In this document: piece after piece, positions 20,465-31,908 of the stretch
How the letters are laid out: each line of letters begins with the position of its first letter
How positions within the stretch are numbered: position 1 is the stretch's first letter
From: Xenoacremonium recifei
Taxonomy: Eukaryota > Ascomycota > Sordariomycetes > Hypocreales > Nectriaceae
Direction of reading: 5' to 3'
Assembly (NCBI GenBank): GCA_012184525.1
Contig: WOFQ01000018.1
Span: forward strand, 1 to 64,000
DNA: 64,000 nucleotides
Translations under genes and position numbers: made by a program
The notes under the pieces: model-generated
What the model was told of the DNA's origin: nothing
Databases searched by the model: none
What the model saw: the letters and a program-made list of their open reading frames with translations, nothing else

Positions 20465-21359
20465 ATGGCTGCGTCCCTGCGCTCGGCTGCACTGAGAGCA
20501 GCGCCCTCGACATCATCTTCCGTGACCTCGGCCTGCCGTCTCTCCAGCTTCAGCCCTGCAAAGGCCCAGGTCCAGCCCGTGACGCAGCCGGCCCCCGAGC
20601 TCGTGGCGCCGCCGCCGCTGCCGCCATCTGCTGATGCTCGACTCCCCGATGCTACGGCGAGGCGCCGGCGCGCGCTGTCCAAGTCGTACTTCGATGCGAC
20701 GGGTGTGCTCTGGGTCGGCACCGGCGGCGACAAGCCCCCGGATCCGAATAAGACGAAGCTCGGCAAGAGTACGTGGATGTTCTGCAGATATTACGACACC
20801 ATACTGACTTGCTACAGCTCTGCGAATCCTCCAGGAACGCCTCCCGACGCTCCTCCAATACCCCCTCCCGCACGACCTCCTCGCACCCAACATCTCCCTC
20901 CACCTCTTCCCCTCGACACACCCGCATCTACCCACCGTCTCCGGCCGTGTAGCCTACAGCGCCGCCCTGTGGACATCCCCCATCGCCTGGAACCGCGTGC
21001 CCATCGTCGGCAACGTCAAGATCGAGATCCTCGCCGAGCGCATGACATCCGAGCCCCTCACCTTCCTCCCACGCCGCGCCGGCGCCATCCCCGAGCAGCT
21101 CGTCGTGCGGTGGTGCGAGAAGCGCAAGCCGAAGAACCCTGAGGACAAGGCGTTCGCAGGCCTGTTCATCTTCGACTTCGACTCTGAGGGCCGCATTTTG
21201 AGCCACACCATCGAGCAGGCCGCCGCCGGGGGCGACTGGGAGGACGGCATGGGCGCCAAGTTCGTCGGCTTGACGGATTGGTTGCTGGGCGGCATGAAGG
21301 GCACTGACGATAATCCGATCCCTATGTGCGGCCGGCTAGGCAAGAGGTGTCATGAGTAG
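20465..21359 (+). CDS. Putative mitochondrial protein, unknown function
   Basis: Exons 20465-20768 and 20818-21359 (GTACGT donor, TACTGACTTGCTACAG branch and acceptor) give 281 aa. Residues 1 to about 40 are Ala/Ser/Arg-rich with no acidic residue (AASLRSAALRAAPS), as in a mitochondrial presequence. A proline-rich linker follows, then a compact C-terminal domain: LRILQERLPTLLQYPLP, then ISLHLFPSTHPHLP, SAALWTSPIAWNRVP, NVKIEILAERMTSEPL and LFIFDFDSEGRILSH. The alternating strand pattern and the FDFDSEGRI segment recall NTF2-like folds, but I do not recognise the family with certainty. There is no membrane segment. It is divergent from VPS20. Confidence 0.82.
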
Positions 21360-22094
21360 AGGTTAGAGAAGGCGTATGATGATTGGTTTCCCGGCTGCAG
21401 GGGCTGCGACCGAAGACGGCGTTTGGGGGTATATGACTGACTAAAAGACTGTACTGTTAAGATATCCGACCTGGCATGAGGAAGAGCTCCCTTGCAAAGG
21501 GGACGGTTGTGTATGATAGGAAGCTGCAAGACTCCACACATTGAGTTGTTTAATGAATGTATACTATCTATATTGTTGCTTGAAAGAGCTGTTGAGTATC
21601 AGAGAATGGTAGTATCGTAGGCCATGCATGTATCAAGTCTGAGTAGAACTCTCGAATTGTAAAAGTTATATAGTATTACAAATTCTCACGACTGCTCGAA
21701 TCATATAACCGCACCTTCATACACAGTATATATCACTCAAGTATCTTACATCAAACATCTTGAGTCTATGCGACTTTAACATGACTCGTCCTCCATTCTC
21801 GTCGTCAACCTCAATCCTCAACACCAGAGTCATGAACTCTAGCAGACACCTGGATAATTAGACCTCATCCAAGTTCATGAACGACAATATTGGGCATCGT
21901 AACTCATTGTTTGCTAGTAATAAAACAACCTCTCGGCCAAGTCGACCTCGAGACCAAAAGAGGAAAGCCCCTGATGCCATCTCAGGAGTTCAATATCCCG
22001 GGCATTTCACAATATTCTGCCCATCAATCCCGCCCCCCCAGGCAAATCCCCTTTCATATACCACCCAAATCTCTGGCCCTCCCCCTTCGGCTCT
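21360..22094. other. Convergent intergenic region
   Basis: 3' regions of the 281-aa gene and LSM1. AT-richer around 21540-21780. No gene is seen. Confidence 0.55.
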
Positions 22095-22731
22095 TTAAAA
22101 CAACACCTCGGCGAGGTTCTCCCCCTCAAAGCCCAGCTCGCCCAACCGCTTCTGCCGCGTCTTGTCATGCGCCTTCTCCGCCGTCTTCTTCTCCTCCACG
22201 AGCCGCTTCACCACCTCCACCTCAGCCTGCACGAACCCCGGCGGCGGGTCGTCGTCCTTGTCCAGGTCGATCTCTCCCAGCAGCAGCACGTTCTCGCCGC
22301 GCACCAGGAAGATGCCGTGCGGCACATCCGCATACACGCCCGCGGGCCGGTCGGGAGTGCTACTCGGGTCGGTCGCGAAGAGGCGCTCCACGGTGTTCTG
22401 CAGGACGAGGTTCGCTAGAGACGTGTCAATGGCTACTCTCAAGGATATGCGGCTATGCGCGCAACGCACCGAATTGGTCCCAGCTGCGGAGCACGCCGAT
22501 GAGTTTCCGGCCGTCGCGCAGGCAGACCAGCAGCTTCTCTACGCTCGCATTAGTCTCCCAAGCTCAAGTGGTAAGGGACGCATAACCCATACTGTCCGTT
22601 AGGTCCAGCAGTTGAGCAGCAGTAGTGAACATCTGAGGAGGTAGCTGGGGTGTCTGCGGCGGCGGCGGCAGCCCACGCTGGGGAGGCAGCGCTCCCTGCG
22701 GAGGCGGATCGTTGAGGTTGAGGTTCTCCAT
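22095..22731 (-). CDS. LSM1: Sm-like protein LSm1, mRNA decapping
   Basis: Signature subunit of the cytoplasmic Lsm1-7 ring, which binds 3' oligo(A) ends and promotes decapping in P-bodies. Exons (minus): 22731-22593, 22538-22470 and 22414-22095, 175 aa. A short proline-rich N-terminal extension (PPPQGALPPQRGLPPPPP) precedes the Sm fold. The Sm1 motif is KKLLVCLRDGRKLIGVLRSW-DQFANLVLQNTVER and Sm2 is GIFLVRGENVLLLGEIDLDK. The charged helical C-terminus (EVEVVKRLVEEKKTAEK) is the extension that in yeast Lsm1 modulates RNA binding. Splice junctions fall inside the Sm fold and preserve the motif exactly. The promoter carries a CTTATCGATAAG palindrome at 22906-22917. Confidence 0.95.
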
Positions 22732-24094
22732 TATATCATGGGGCAGATTATTCGCAAATGCCTAGACGCATAGATTCGAGGAGTACATGAAGCTTTCAGT
22801 GAAGCATCGCGCGGAGGGTGAGAATCGAAGGAGCGTGGTGAGTCTGGCTTGATGTCTTGGTGTTGGTCGATTGCGCAGACGTTTGCAGCAGGGCGGGTAG
22901 AGTGGCTTATCGATAAGAGCTGACAGTCATGTGACAAAGCAGGTGACTCACGTCACTGCAGTTCGTTGATGGGTTGGTGAATGCGGGGCAAGGAGGATGC
23001 ATGGAGGGGCAGAAGGAGAGGAGAGGAGAGAATGAGGGGCAGCATTTTTTTTTTTTGCGCCGAGTTGGCGGGGCATTTGGAGGGGATGACAGAGATGGGT
23101 GAGGTTACATGGCCATGTCAAGGGGCATCAACGACAAGTATCCTCAGAATTAAGCCCAGGGACTGATATTGGCATCACAAACTGTGGTATTCGTCAAGTA
23201 TAGACTTCTTACCACTCCATATGGCCCCTTTACCCGGTCAATGCAGTCATGCGACTGGTCAGACGACACTACTATCGCAAGCCTCAACTCGCCTCTTCCC
23301 CAATTACCTTTTACAGGAGCATCACGGAAGAGCATGCGGCATACAAGTGCCATTTCTATTCAAATTCCCGTCTGTGAAGAGAAGCAGGTTTGCCTGCCCC
23401 GTCAATCCTTGGTTCTTCTCGTCTTGAAATCCCTAATTATAAGCGGGAGACGCAAATTCTCGGAAGCATGGAAGCAAGCAGCAGGAAGACTGAGGTGGGA
23501 AATCCCAAAAAGCATTTCATCATTTCGTTTTTTTGTCACCCCGTGACTCTTTCTTCCCGGATCCTCATGTATATTCTTTGACAAAAGACCCCAGGTGATG
23601 CAACATGACCGCCCGTGTTGATGCCTCGGAAGACCGATCCCGCCCCTGTTTTGCCTTCCGGTAACGGTGTTGTATAAACATCTCTATAGTATCCGAAACG
23701 CCTGAGCACGCATCCAGTGCCTCCCTGTTAGTATATTTGAAAAGAGCAGATGGGTGGTAAAGCAATTAAGGAGTCCTGGTCGATAGCCATGACTCTCCAA
23801 ATCCCAGCCGGGTCCAAGGTGGCTCTCTTGTTTTTCTGCTACTCCTTGTTTCGTCAAAAGATCTGATGGTACAAGACCCAAGTGTCTTGTCCATAAAAGC
23901 GGTGCCACGGTTCGCTCGCAGTAGTCCAGCCGGGGTAGTGTAGCATCCGGTCAAAGATTCTAAGACATGTATCGAAAAGAACGTGTTCATAAATGGAAAA
24001 GGCCATCCATGATTCCAATGGCTTGACAACCAGTTTTATCGGCGAGGATCGTCCTTCCACCGAGCTGGGTCGTTTGATCCTTATCTATCATGAC
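22732..24094. other. Intergenic, LSM1 promoter and Nudix 3' region
   Basis: From 22732 it holds the LSM1 promoter with the GATA palindrome at 22906, a GA-rich stretch (22980-23045) and a T-run (23046-23056). Short minus-strand ORFs at 24060-23854 and 23908-23684 lie in what should be the Nudix 3' UTR and have no recognised domain. Confidence 0.5.
22906..22917. promoter_or_regulatory. Palindromic GATA site in the LSM1 promoter
   Basis: CTTATCGATAAG is a perfect 12-bp palindrome, 175 bp upstream of the LSM1 ATG. It contains two overlapping GATA words on opposite strands. A nearly identical site lies at 20125 in the VPS20 promoter. GATA-type zinc-finger factors are plausible binders; this is inferred from the motif only. 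Confidence 0.4.
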
Positions 24095-24736
24095 CTAGAG
24101 TCGGTTCATGGTGGACCGTTTCAGAGCCTCTTGAAGCTCGGGTCGTGAGGCCAACTGCTCCCAGGCTTGGCTGAACGTGAACCATTGACGTTCGCGCTTG
24201 TGTCGTTCCGGCCAGTCGTCCAATTCGCTGGTAACGGTGCCCTCGTAAAAGTGGTATCTCGATCGGTCCTTGGAAGATTTGGCGGGACGCTTCTCCTCAA
24301 ACTCGCCCAGGTCGTAGTCGACCTGGATGGTGATGCCGGCCTCTTCCCAGGCCTCCCGCACGGCAGCCTCCTCACACGTCTCATCCGACTCCCAGCCGCC
24401 CTTGGGCAAGACCCAGCCTTTTCGCCGGGTCGACTGGATCATCAGGACATAGTTTTTCTCCGGGTCGAGGGGGACGAGGCCGGCCACGAGACGCTCTCCC
24501 TTAGAGTTGTAGCCTATATAGGGGATGGAGGTTAGTGGGGGTGGCCAGATGGCGACGGCGCATCGGTCAGGGAAAATCAAAGGTGGAAAGGCCAGCAAAC
24601 AGCCCAGCAAGCAAAACCAAGAGCATGTGCATGGTCGCAAGAAAGACAGGCTCAGCAGGGGGTAAAACTTACGTTGCTTGGCTCTGCCTGTCCGTGACTC
24701 CATGGTCCGGCCGCCATTAGATCCAGAAGCCGACAT
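24095..24736 (-). CDS. Diphosphoinositol polyphosphate phosphohydrolase (Nudix)
   Basis: Nudix hydrolase of the DDP1/Aps1/DIPP type. These remove the beta phosphate of inositol pyrophosphates and also cleave diadenosine polyphosphates and polyphosphate. Exons (minus): 24736-24673 and 24513-24095 with a 159-nt intron (GTAAGT donor, CACTAACC branch, TATATAG acceptor), 160 aa. The Nudix box is complete at residues 60-82: GGWESDE, then REAWEEAGI, with the metal-binding EExxEE glutamates in place. The preceding STRRKGWVLPKGG is the DIPP-type substrate loop. The N-terminus (SASGSNGGRTMESRTGRAKQR) supplies basic residues before the Nudix fold. The gene has an unusually long upstream gap (to ATE1 at 29020). 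Confidence 0.92.
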   Translation of the reverse strand: MSASGSNGGRTMESRTGRAKQRKFYPLLSLSFLRPCTCSWFCLLGCLLAFPPLIFPDRCAVAIWPPPLTSIPYIGYNSKGERLVAGLVPLDPEKNYVLMIQSTRRKGWVLPKGGWESDETCEEAAVREAWEEAGITIQVDYDLGEFEEKRPAKSSKDRSRYHFYEGTVTSELDDWPERHKRERQWFTFSQAWEQLASRPELQEALKRSTMNRL

Positions 24737-27700
24737 GTTAGTGGGCTGTCTGTCGGTCTCGTCTGTCTACAGTCTGCGTGCTGCGGGCACGTGTCGAGTC
24801 GGGCGCTTCGGGAGATGAGAATTAAGGGAGATTCCTGGTCCTCTGACGACGGACAGACCCTATGGAAAGCCGTGAGCTGCTGCAAAGCTGCTGCGGGAGG
24901 AGCTTGGGGTGCTGGAGGGCTGCAGCAGAAAAAAACAGAGGCCCGTTTGGTGGATTGGGGACTGCTCTGCTGAGGCGGAACGGAACGGGAGGACGGGGTT
25001 GTCCCTAGAGTCGAGAGAGCTTCTGCGACGGGCGGGCGGCGGCGGTTAAAGCGCCTGAAGATGCATTGTTGCAGGCAGTTGAGAGAGGAAGAGGATAATA
25101 GTGTAGACGAAGCGAGGAGGCCTCGACAGAGGGGGTGGGTGAGGTGAAAGTGAGGAAGAAGAAGGTTGGGCGGATGGCCGCCGCGAAGAATTGGCGTCTC
25201 CCACCACCAGGAATTGAAAGCTGGAGAAGCGCACAAGGGGCCCCGGCGGGTTCCTGGGAGAGTTTGGTTTGGGACCTGAACTCGGGAGCTTTCTGGCTGG
25301 CTGGCGATGTAGCGAAGCCTGCTAGGGAGGGCCTAGACGTGCTAGACGTGCTAAAATCCCGACTCGAGCCAGGGACAACGACCGGAGCTCAGTGCTGCGA
25401 GCCCGGGAGGTTGAGGTACTTGCGGCAGCGGGCGGCGGCGTGCGGCGTGACTTGTACCGGGAACCTGACCTGCTTTTTTTGCCCTCGCTGGACTCTCGGG
25501 CTTTCTGTTGGTCTCGATGGATCTGGATGGACCGACCCAGAAGGGCGAACGGACGACTCGGTAGGCGACCGACTAACGAGCAGTCTAACAGGAGGAGAGA
25601 AGAGCGGAGGCAACGCTGGGCCGTGACCCAGACAAGTGACGCAGTTGTGGGAGCCTTGCTGGCTAATGTAGAATCGTTGGTGTTTCGGTTGCTTTCGCGG
25701 GTGCAGCTCTGGGTGCTTTCGCTTCTGCAGATGATGCAGAGGGGACGGGATTGGATGGGTGGAACCGAACGAGGGTTTTACTCTTGATCCTCGTTCACAC
25801 TTTCTTCTGCGAGAGTGGAATCGTGCCAAAATGGCGGTTCGTCGAAAAGATTGTTGAGAGAACGATGGAATGGCTGCTTTTGCCGGTTTGTGGTTCAGGC
25901 GAGAAGGGCAGAGAATCAAGCTGGCGGCGGGGTGACAGTTGAGTTTCGAGCTTTAGCTGGCCCGCTCGCTCAGGAAAATGCCGTTCTCGAAGTGGCTTTT
26001 TCTGGTGACGTCTTGAGTCAGAGCCACGAACCACCGTGTTTAAAAGCTATGTCCGATTCACCGCCAGGTCCCTGGAAAAGGCGTTCAGTAAATTGGCCAC
26101 CTGAGGCACCGCAGCTGGCTGACCCGGTGGCGGATATACAGGGTGGGCTGGCGCAACGTGTTGGTGGTGGTGAAGACAGCAACAGCACGGTCATCTACCC
26201 CGACGCCTAGTATCCAGTCGCAGTCTAGCGGGGAGTCTAGCGATGCTGGATAAGGTGCGATAGAAGCAGGAGGCGAACTGTGCCTGGTATGACTGGGCCT
26301 CAACAGCTTCGAGTTGTTAAGAAAACGACTGAAACGTCAAGTGACAGTGCTGTAGACGGACAGAGGAAAAGGCAGAGACGAATCGCTCTGCGGGCTGAAC
26401 AGCCGTGGCATGTCTCGTGCCATATAAGCAGAGGCGGGAGGGGAGCAGCGGTAGATGAGGCAGCGCAGCAGGCTGGTTTTATACTCGAACTGCACCTAGC
26501 GGATGGAGACGCCGCTCGATCCCTGACCTGGGCCCTTTACCGCCCATCGCAGACGAGCAGGCAGGTCAGCCTAAAAGATTGGTAGGCCGGGCGGTCGAGG
26601 CGTGGCATGGCAAGGTTGCTGGCTGGTCTGGCCTGGCCTGGGTGGTGGGTTGCGAGTGGTGATGCACGAGTACGTACTGCACGGTTAGCAGGACTGGCGA
26701 TGGGGTGCAAAACGGATTTAGATCTCCCCAGGCCCCCAGGCACATCGTACATGGATCTGCCGCCCAGGACGACCCGAGCCATGGCCAGTTTGGGAATTAG
26801 ATCCCATGGCTGGCTGGGGGTGAGAACGGTGGTGGTGTGTCACTCGGAACCGCGAGATGGACGTTGATGAAGCAGACGAGCTAATGAAGCCGAGAAAATA
26901 TGTAAGGATGAGAAAAGAAAATAAATCACGAAAAAGAAGGGGAGAGAGAAGACTGTCATGCAGGCAAGTCCCCGTCTGACGACACTGCCGCAGGAGAATC
27001 CGCCTTTCATTCGCGGAGTGGCCCAGCATGTTGGGATGTTACCGTATGCACTCCGTAATCTGTGTTCTGTCAGGATTGCAGCACTGTCTGTCCCCTCTCT
27101 TCTACGGAAATCGTTCAATGAAGACATCGTGAACCGACCTTCCTCAGCTACACAACGAGCCGAGGGAGATGACGGCCGAGCATGTAGCTCTGACTGTGTC
27201 TGTCCGATGACAACAGGAAGCCCCGAGGCGTGGGGTTGGACTCTCATCCTCCGGAGGAGGCTTGCATCCTGGAGCTCGGAGTCCAGGCTCGACGTCCCAC
27301 TGCATCACGCCGCCTCGCCCGCTTGCACCGTGTCCCATTTGGGCATTCACTCACATGTTACCAATGATAGGTTCATCGTCGTTGACGGGCTCCCTGGGCG
27401 GGAGCGGCCCTGGTCGCGCATCTCACAAGCCACGTTCTCGCGGCTGCATCGCCGTCGGCCGAAGGATGCTGCCGCGGGCCAATTGGGGTCCCGCGAATTC
27501 GTCTGCGGCTGGTCCACGTATCAAGTCGGGACAGCTTCATGCTAGTCATTCCAACAACGGTCCACCCTCCAGCTTCCCGGCGGAGCTTTCGGTCGATGCT
27601 AGTGGGATGGAGAGAGAGGTTCGACAAAGAGCCGAGCGACCAGGGCAGGGCAACGAACAAGAGAAAAGCCCTCAACAAGTCGGACGAGGATGTCGTGTCT

Positions 27701-29019
27701 GTCCGTCTATCAACGGCCAGCTGCAGCGAAATGGAGCTCCGGAGCGGAGACCTCGCTGGGAGAACGCAGTGTGCAAGGAATTTGGACTGCAAGGCAAAGG
27801 GTTCGAACTATAGCAGAGAAGAGGGACCTGGGCCGTCGAATCCGGTTTCTGTGATAATCCAGCCTATGTACTGATACCCGTCAGCCAGGAATTGCAATCG
27901 ACAGACTCTGCACCTAGAGCTGACCTCTGCGTTGCTCTTGATGTCAAAGATACTCACACATGTCTTTCTGCTGTCATGTGAGAAGCTTCTTTCCACGACA
28001 CCTCCTGGTCGAGACCCCACGTTCTTCCAGATTCACCGACCATGTGTCTCTCTCGGGCATGCCAACCACGGCTCCCTGTCCTGGATCCGCTGGAACGGAC
28101 CCCAGACCCTCTGTTGAGTGTCGAACAGGGCCTGTCTTAAGACCCTTGGGCCTTGGGGTGGGGGTTCCGGCCTGTCGATGCGGCCTTCTCGTCGGTAGCT
28201 GTACAGGAGGCCCTAGCAAGGTATACAAACACAAATGCCCTGAAGCACCGAAGAAACCCTCCACTGGGACGGAAGCGTTGGAGGCTACTGGGCGTGAGCG
28301 GGATGGAGGGGTCAGAAAGAGTCAAGAGGAGGGGCAGCGGAAGAGCTCCAGGGGCAGGGCTGGATGCTGGATGGCTGCCACCCCCGCAGTTGCAGTCCTG
28401 TCGGGTCGCTCCTGCCCTCCCAGCAGTGCAGTAAGGCAGCCAGGCCGTCACCTCAGGCAGGGTTTACGTCCATCCCGCCATCACCATGATGCAGTTCCCA
28501 GCTTCATCAACACCTCGCCCACTCATCCGAGAACCTGCACCCCCTGCCCTGCTGACGCCAGGCGTCATACTGGCTGGTCGCTGCAGCTGCCGACCTCGAT
28601 TCTGATCCGATCGCCCCTCCAGCCCCGGGCATCCTTCCCTCCTGGTCCGGTCCCAGCCAGAGCCTCGCCAGATGCAGCATCAGCAGCACCAAGAGAGACT
28701 GACACACGATCAGCAAACCCCTTGATCGCTGATACATGCCCTCACCCCTTCCGATTCACTGTGGTCTGCTAGCTCGACGGTAGCTCCCGAAATCGCCCTT
28801 CAACAGAACCCCGAGCCCGCGTGTGTGCGCTCACCGTCACCTCAACCATCACGCCCCGACTTGCCCGTCCTGGTATTGCTACTGGGTCTGGGTCTCTCCA
28901 GCTCGCCTCGCCTCGCCCGTCACCAGACGACGACAAGTCCAGATCCACCAAGTACGAGCTACGGCATTCATTTGGCCTCCAGCAACGTCTGCTAGCCCAC
29001 GTCTTGCCCACCCTCCATC
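24737..29019. other. 4.3-kb gap between Nudix and ATE1 genes
   Basis: No conserved coding frame was found on either strand. Two ATG ORFs (26958-27545, 195 codons; 27960-28772, 270 codons) lack domains, splice signals and protein-like composition. On the minus strand 24740-25240 is C/T-rich and probably the leader and promoter of the Nudix gene. 28780-29019 is C-rich and leads into ATE1. The middle is GA/TG-rich without clear repeats. Long leaders or non-coding transcripts are possible. Confidence 0.5.
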
Positions 29020-31315
29020 ATGGAACCGAGTGGCACGCGGATCCCTGGAGATGCGGCGTCCCAGCTCGAGTATATCTCGCCCATTGGTGAGTGCCTCCAA
29101 TTCTGTCGTCCTGCTCCAACCGTTTGCACATGTGCGGCCATGGGCGCTTGTCGTTGGCTGCGGCTGGTGCGGAGTCGTCCCGCCGGCGCCGTTGAAGCAA
29201 GTGCCTCGACGGAGTCAACGTCCAACGTCCATCGAATTCCTCAACAACGGCTCATCCAGGCCATCTCGCAAGCGCTTGACACAAGAAAACATCGTTGGAA
29301 CTATTTGCCATCACCTTGCATCTCGGTCATTACCCGGTGACTCTCGAACCTGCGGACCTTGCCAATGCGCGCTCAGACTCGCTCGATATTGACCCCTCCG
29401 TTATGGTTTAGCACCACATTTGGATTCCCTCGAGAATCTCATCTGCCATCGCTGCTTCGCCTCCATGTTCCCGAGTCCTTGCATCAGCAACCTTGGCCCC
29501 CAACCATGCCGCCCGTTTGTGATTGCAAATGACCTTCCGTCATATCGAGTAGTCTCGATCAATGTGACCTTATGACTGGCTATGAGCCACTATCCCTGCC
29601 CAAGCCTCACCACATGCAGCATACTTGTCTTCCTTGAACCCCGTATACTGTGACTGCGCAGCGTCATCCCACGCATGACCAGACCCGGATCACACCCATG
29701 TCTGCCGCATCAAGCGTTTCTCGGGAAAAACATACTAATCAGACGCAGGCTATTCGAGATCATCACGATGCGGATATTGCGGAACCCGTGGCAAGGGCCA
29801 ATCCCAAAGTGAGTTCACCTTTCTCATTTGTTGCCCACGTTCGTCACTCCCTCTATGACTCCCAAACTCCATCCTTCATCTTGCGCCACATCATCTCAAC
29901 ACAAAACATGCCGTAACATGATTTGTCTTGTCTATGGACAGGTGCAATTCATCCCACGCTATCATGACTGGTCACACAGGGACTAACACGATTCTGCTGC
30001 AACAGGCTTCTCATACTACGCAAATACGCTGTCTATGAGCCCAAAGTTCTACCAGACGCTTCTTGATCGTTACTGGAGAAGATCTGGAACATTGATTTAT
30101 CGTCCTGATCAACGTCACTCCTGCTGTCCACATTATACGATTCGGCTAGACTCGTCCGAGTTCAAGCCATCCAGAGACCATCGCCAGACGATCAACCGTT
30201 TCAATCGATATGTTCTTGGGGAATCTTATATAAAAGAAGCTGCCAAACTCTACCCCAGGTCGCGTGAGGAGGCAAAGAAGCGTGACAACCAATTTGATCT
30301 GATCGAGCGGATCCACGAAGCTGAACTGTCTCGTCTCAAGACGCCTCCTCAGCCCGCTCACGACTTTGTTGTCACTCTTGAAGACAACGACTTTACAGAA
30401 GAGAAGTTTCAGGTCTATGAGAATTATCAGCGAGTCGTTCACAAGGAGAACCCATCTGATATCGATCGAAAAGGGTTCAAGCGCTTCTTGTGCGACTCCC
30501 CCCTGAGGCATGAGGTGCTAGTAGCGCCAGATGGCCGCAAGCGCCGGCTCGGTTCATATCATCAGTGCTATAGACTCGACGGGAAGCTCGTTGCCATAGG
30601 TGTTCTTGATCTTCTGCCGGACTGCGTGAGTTCGGTATACTTCCTCTACGACGAAAGCATACACAAGCACGCACCAGGAAAACTGGGCGGGCTCTACGAG
30701 ATCGCTTTAGCCATGGAGGAGGGTTACCGATGGTGGTATCCTGGCTTTTATATCCACAGCTGTCCCAAGATGCGGTACAAGATGGACTTTGCACCCCAGT
30801 ATGTCCTCGATCCCGAGGCGCTCACTTGGGATATTTTCGACCGAGAATTGATGGGGCTCATGGATCAGAAGAAATACGTGAGCTTTTCTAGGGAGAGATT
30901 AGCCGCTGCCTCAGAGAAGTCTCTGATGGAGAAGGCTGACGGCGATCAAGTGATGGAAGGCGTTGTACAGGGAGAAGAAGCTGACGAAGCTGACGATGAC
31001 AAAGACGAGTTGAATGAAGCCTCTGCTGGGAGCGATGGGAGCGAGGATGACGATTATGAGAGGCGACTGTTCCGTGTCGGGATGCCAGGAATCCCCCCAA
31101 TTGCTACTATTGCGGCACTGGACTTGGATAACATGGCTTTACGGATGAGCTTCAAGGGACCGCTCTTCGAGATGTGTGACCTCGTCAGTTGGAGCCAGGG
31201 AAGCATTGAAGACTGGCCTAGCTGGAAAGCCATGGCTGGCGAGCTCATCGCAGCGATTGGACCTGATGTCATCGACCAGATCTGCATCGACTTTGCTCGC
31301 CGGTCCAAGGGCTGA
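29020..31315 (+). CDS. ATE1: Arginyl-tRNA--protein transferase (arginyltransferase)
   Basis: It adds Arg from Arg-tRNA to N-terminal Asp, Glu or oxidised Cys, marking proteins for the Arg/N-degron ubiquitin pathway. Exons 29020-29086, 29749-29808 and 30006-31315 give 478 aa. The 60-nt second exon supplies the N-terminal cysteine motif RCGYCGTRGKG (Cys30 and Cys33) and fits in phase. The third continues SFSYYANTLSMSPKFYQTLLDRYWRRSG and HSCCPHYTIRL, completing the four conserved cysteines that bind a metal cluster or heme. The C-terminal GNAT-like domain has GSYHQCYRLDGKLVAIGVLDLLP, SSVYFLYD, GLYEIALAMEEGYRWWYPGFYIHSCPKMRYK. An acidic insert (about residues 340-370) and a nonconserved tail follow. 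The first intron is 662 nt, very long for this genome. Confidence 0.93.
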
Positions 31316-31908
31316 AGTTGGGTAGTGAGGAGGCAGCACGGGTGCTTGGATGTGCAGGTTTCTGGGATGAAGATGATTTTTAGGTGTTGGAAACAAAAAA
31401 GAAAAGGGGCATATGAAGTCTGGACTGGCTAGATTAAGAAATATTGGAGTTCATAGGAGATGTTTTTACATTTGCACGATGTTACTGATTTAATTCATGA
31501 ATTTATGAGTCTCTGAGAAGCTTCTACGGAAAACCCTTGGCCCCCCTTCCCTTGCCAACCGCAGCTAGAGTAGAAAAAGCTGAGAATTATCCAGTGCCAC
31601 ATTGCTCCTAGGTTTATAAAGAAGTATTGTTTCTCATGAAACGTACCCGAGAAATCAAAGGCATCCATGAAGTTCCATTTTCACGAGTAACGATATCAAC
31701 CTGAAATTGACGAGGTACGTACCTCAAGCTCCAAACTCCCCGCACCCCACATCGTTTATCTTATCGCTCGCAAGGCGAAGCTCAACTTTCTCCCTCCAAC
31801 ACTAAAAAGTTTCCGCATCAACTACAACTCAACAACCGTCGGGCACCCTATCTCAACGACTCGTCCATATACGAATTGCGACGGCCAATCGGGCGTTCCT
31901 CCCCAAAT
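31316..31908. other. Intergenic, ATE1 3' region and RRP42 promoter
   Basis: AT-rich to about 31700, then a C/A-rich leader before the RRP42 ATG (CTCAACTTTCTCCCTCCAACAC). A TTATCTTATCGC segment at about 31756 has two GATA words. No gene is seen. Confidence 0.5.

Noticed and set aside
23684..24060. Aromatic-rich minus-strand frames (68 and 74 codons) downstream of the Nudix gene
   Set aside because: They look somewhat protein-like but lie in the expected 3' UTR, are short and have no splice link to the Nudix gene.
26958..27545. 195-codon ATG frame
   Set aside because: No recognisable motif and overlapping frames on both strands of similar quality.
27960..28772. 270-codon ATG frame in the ATE1 upstream gap
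   Set aside because: Composition is low-complexity P/R/S, with no domain and no splice or leader signals; more likely chance in G/C-rich DNA.
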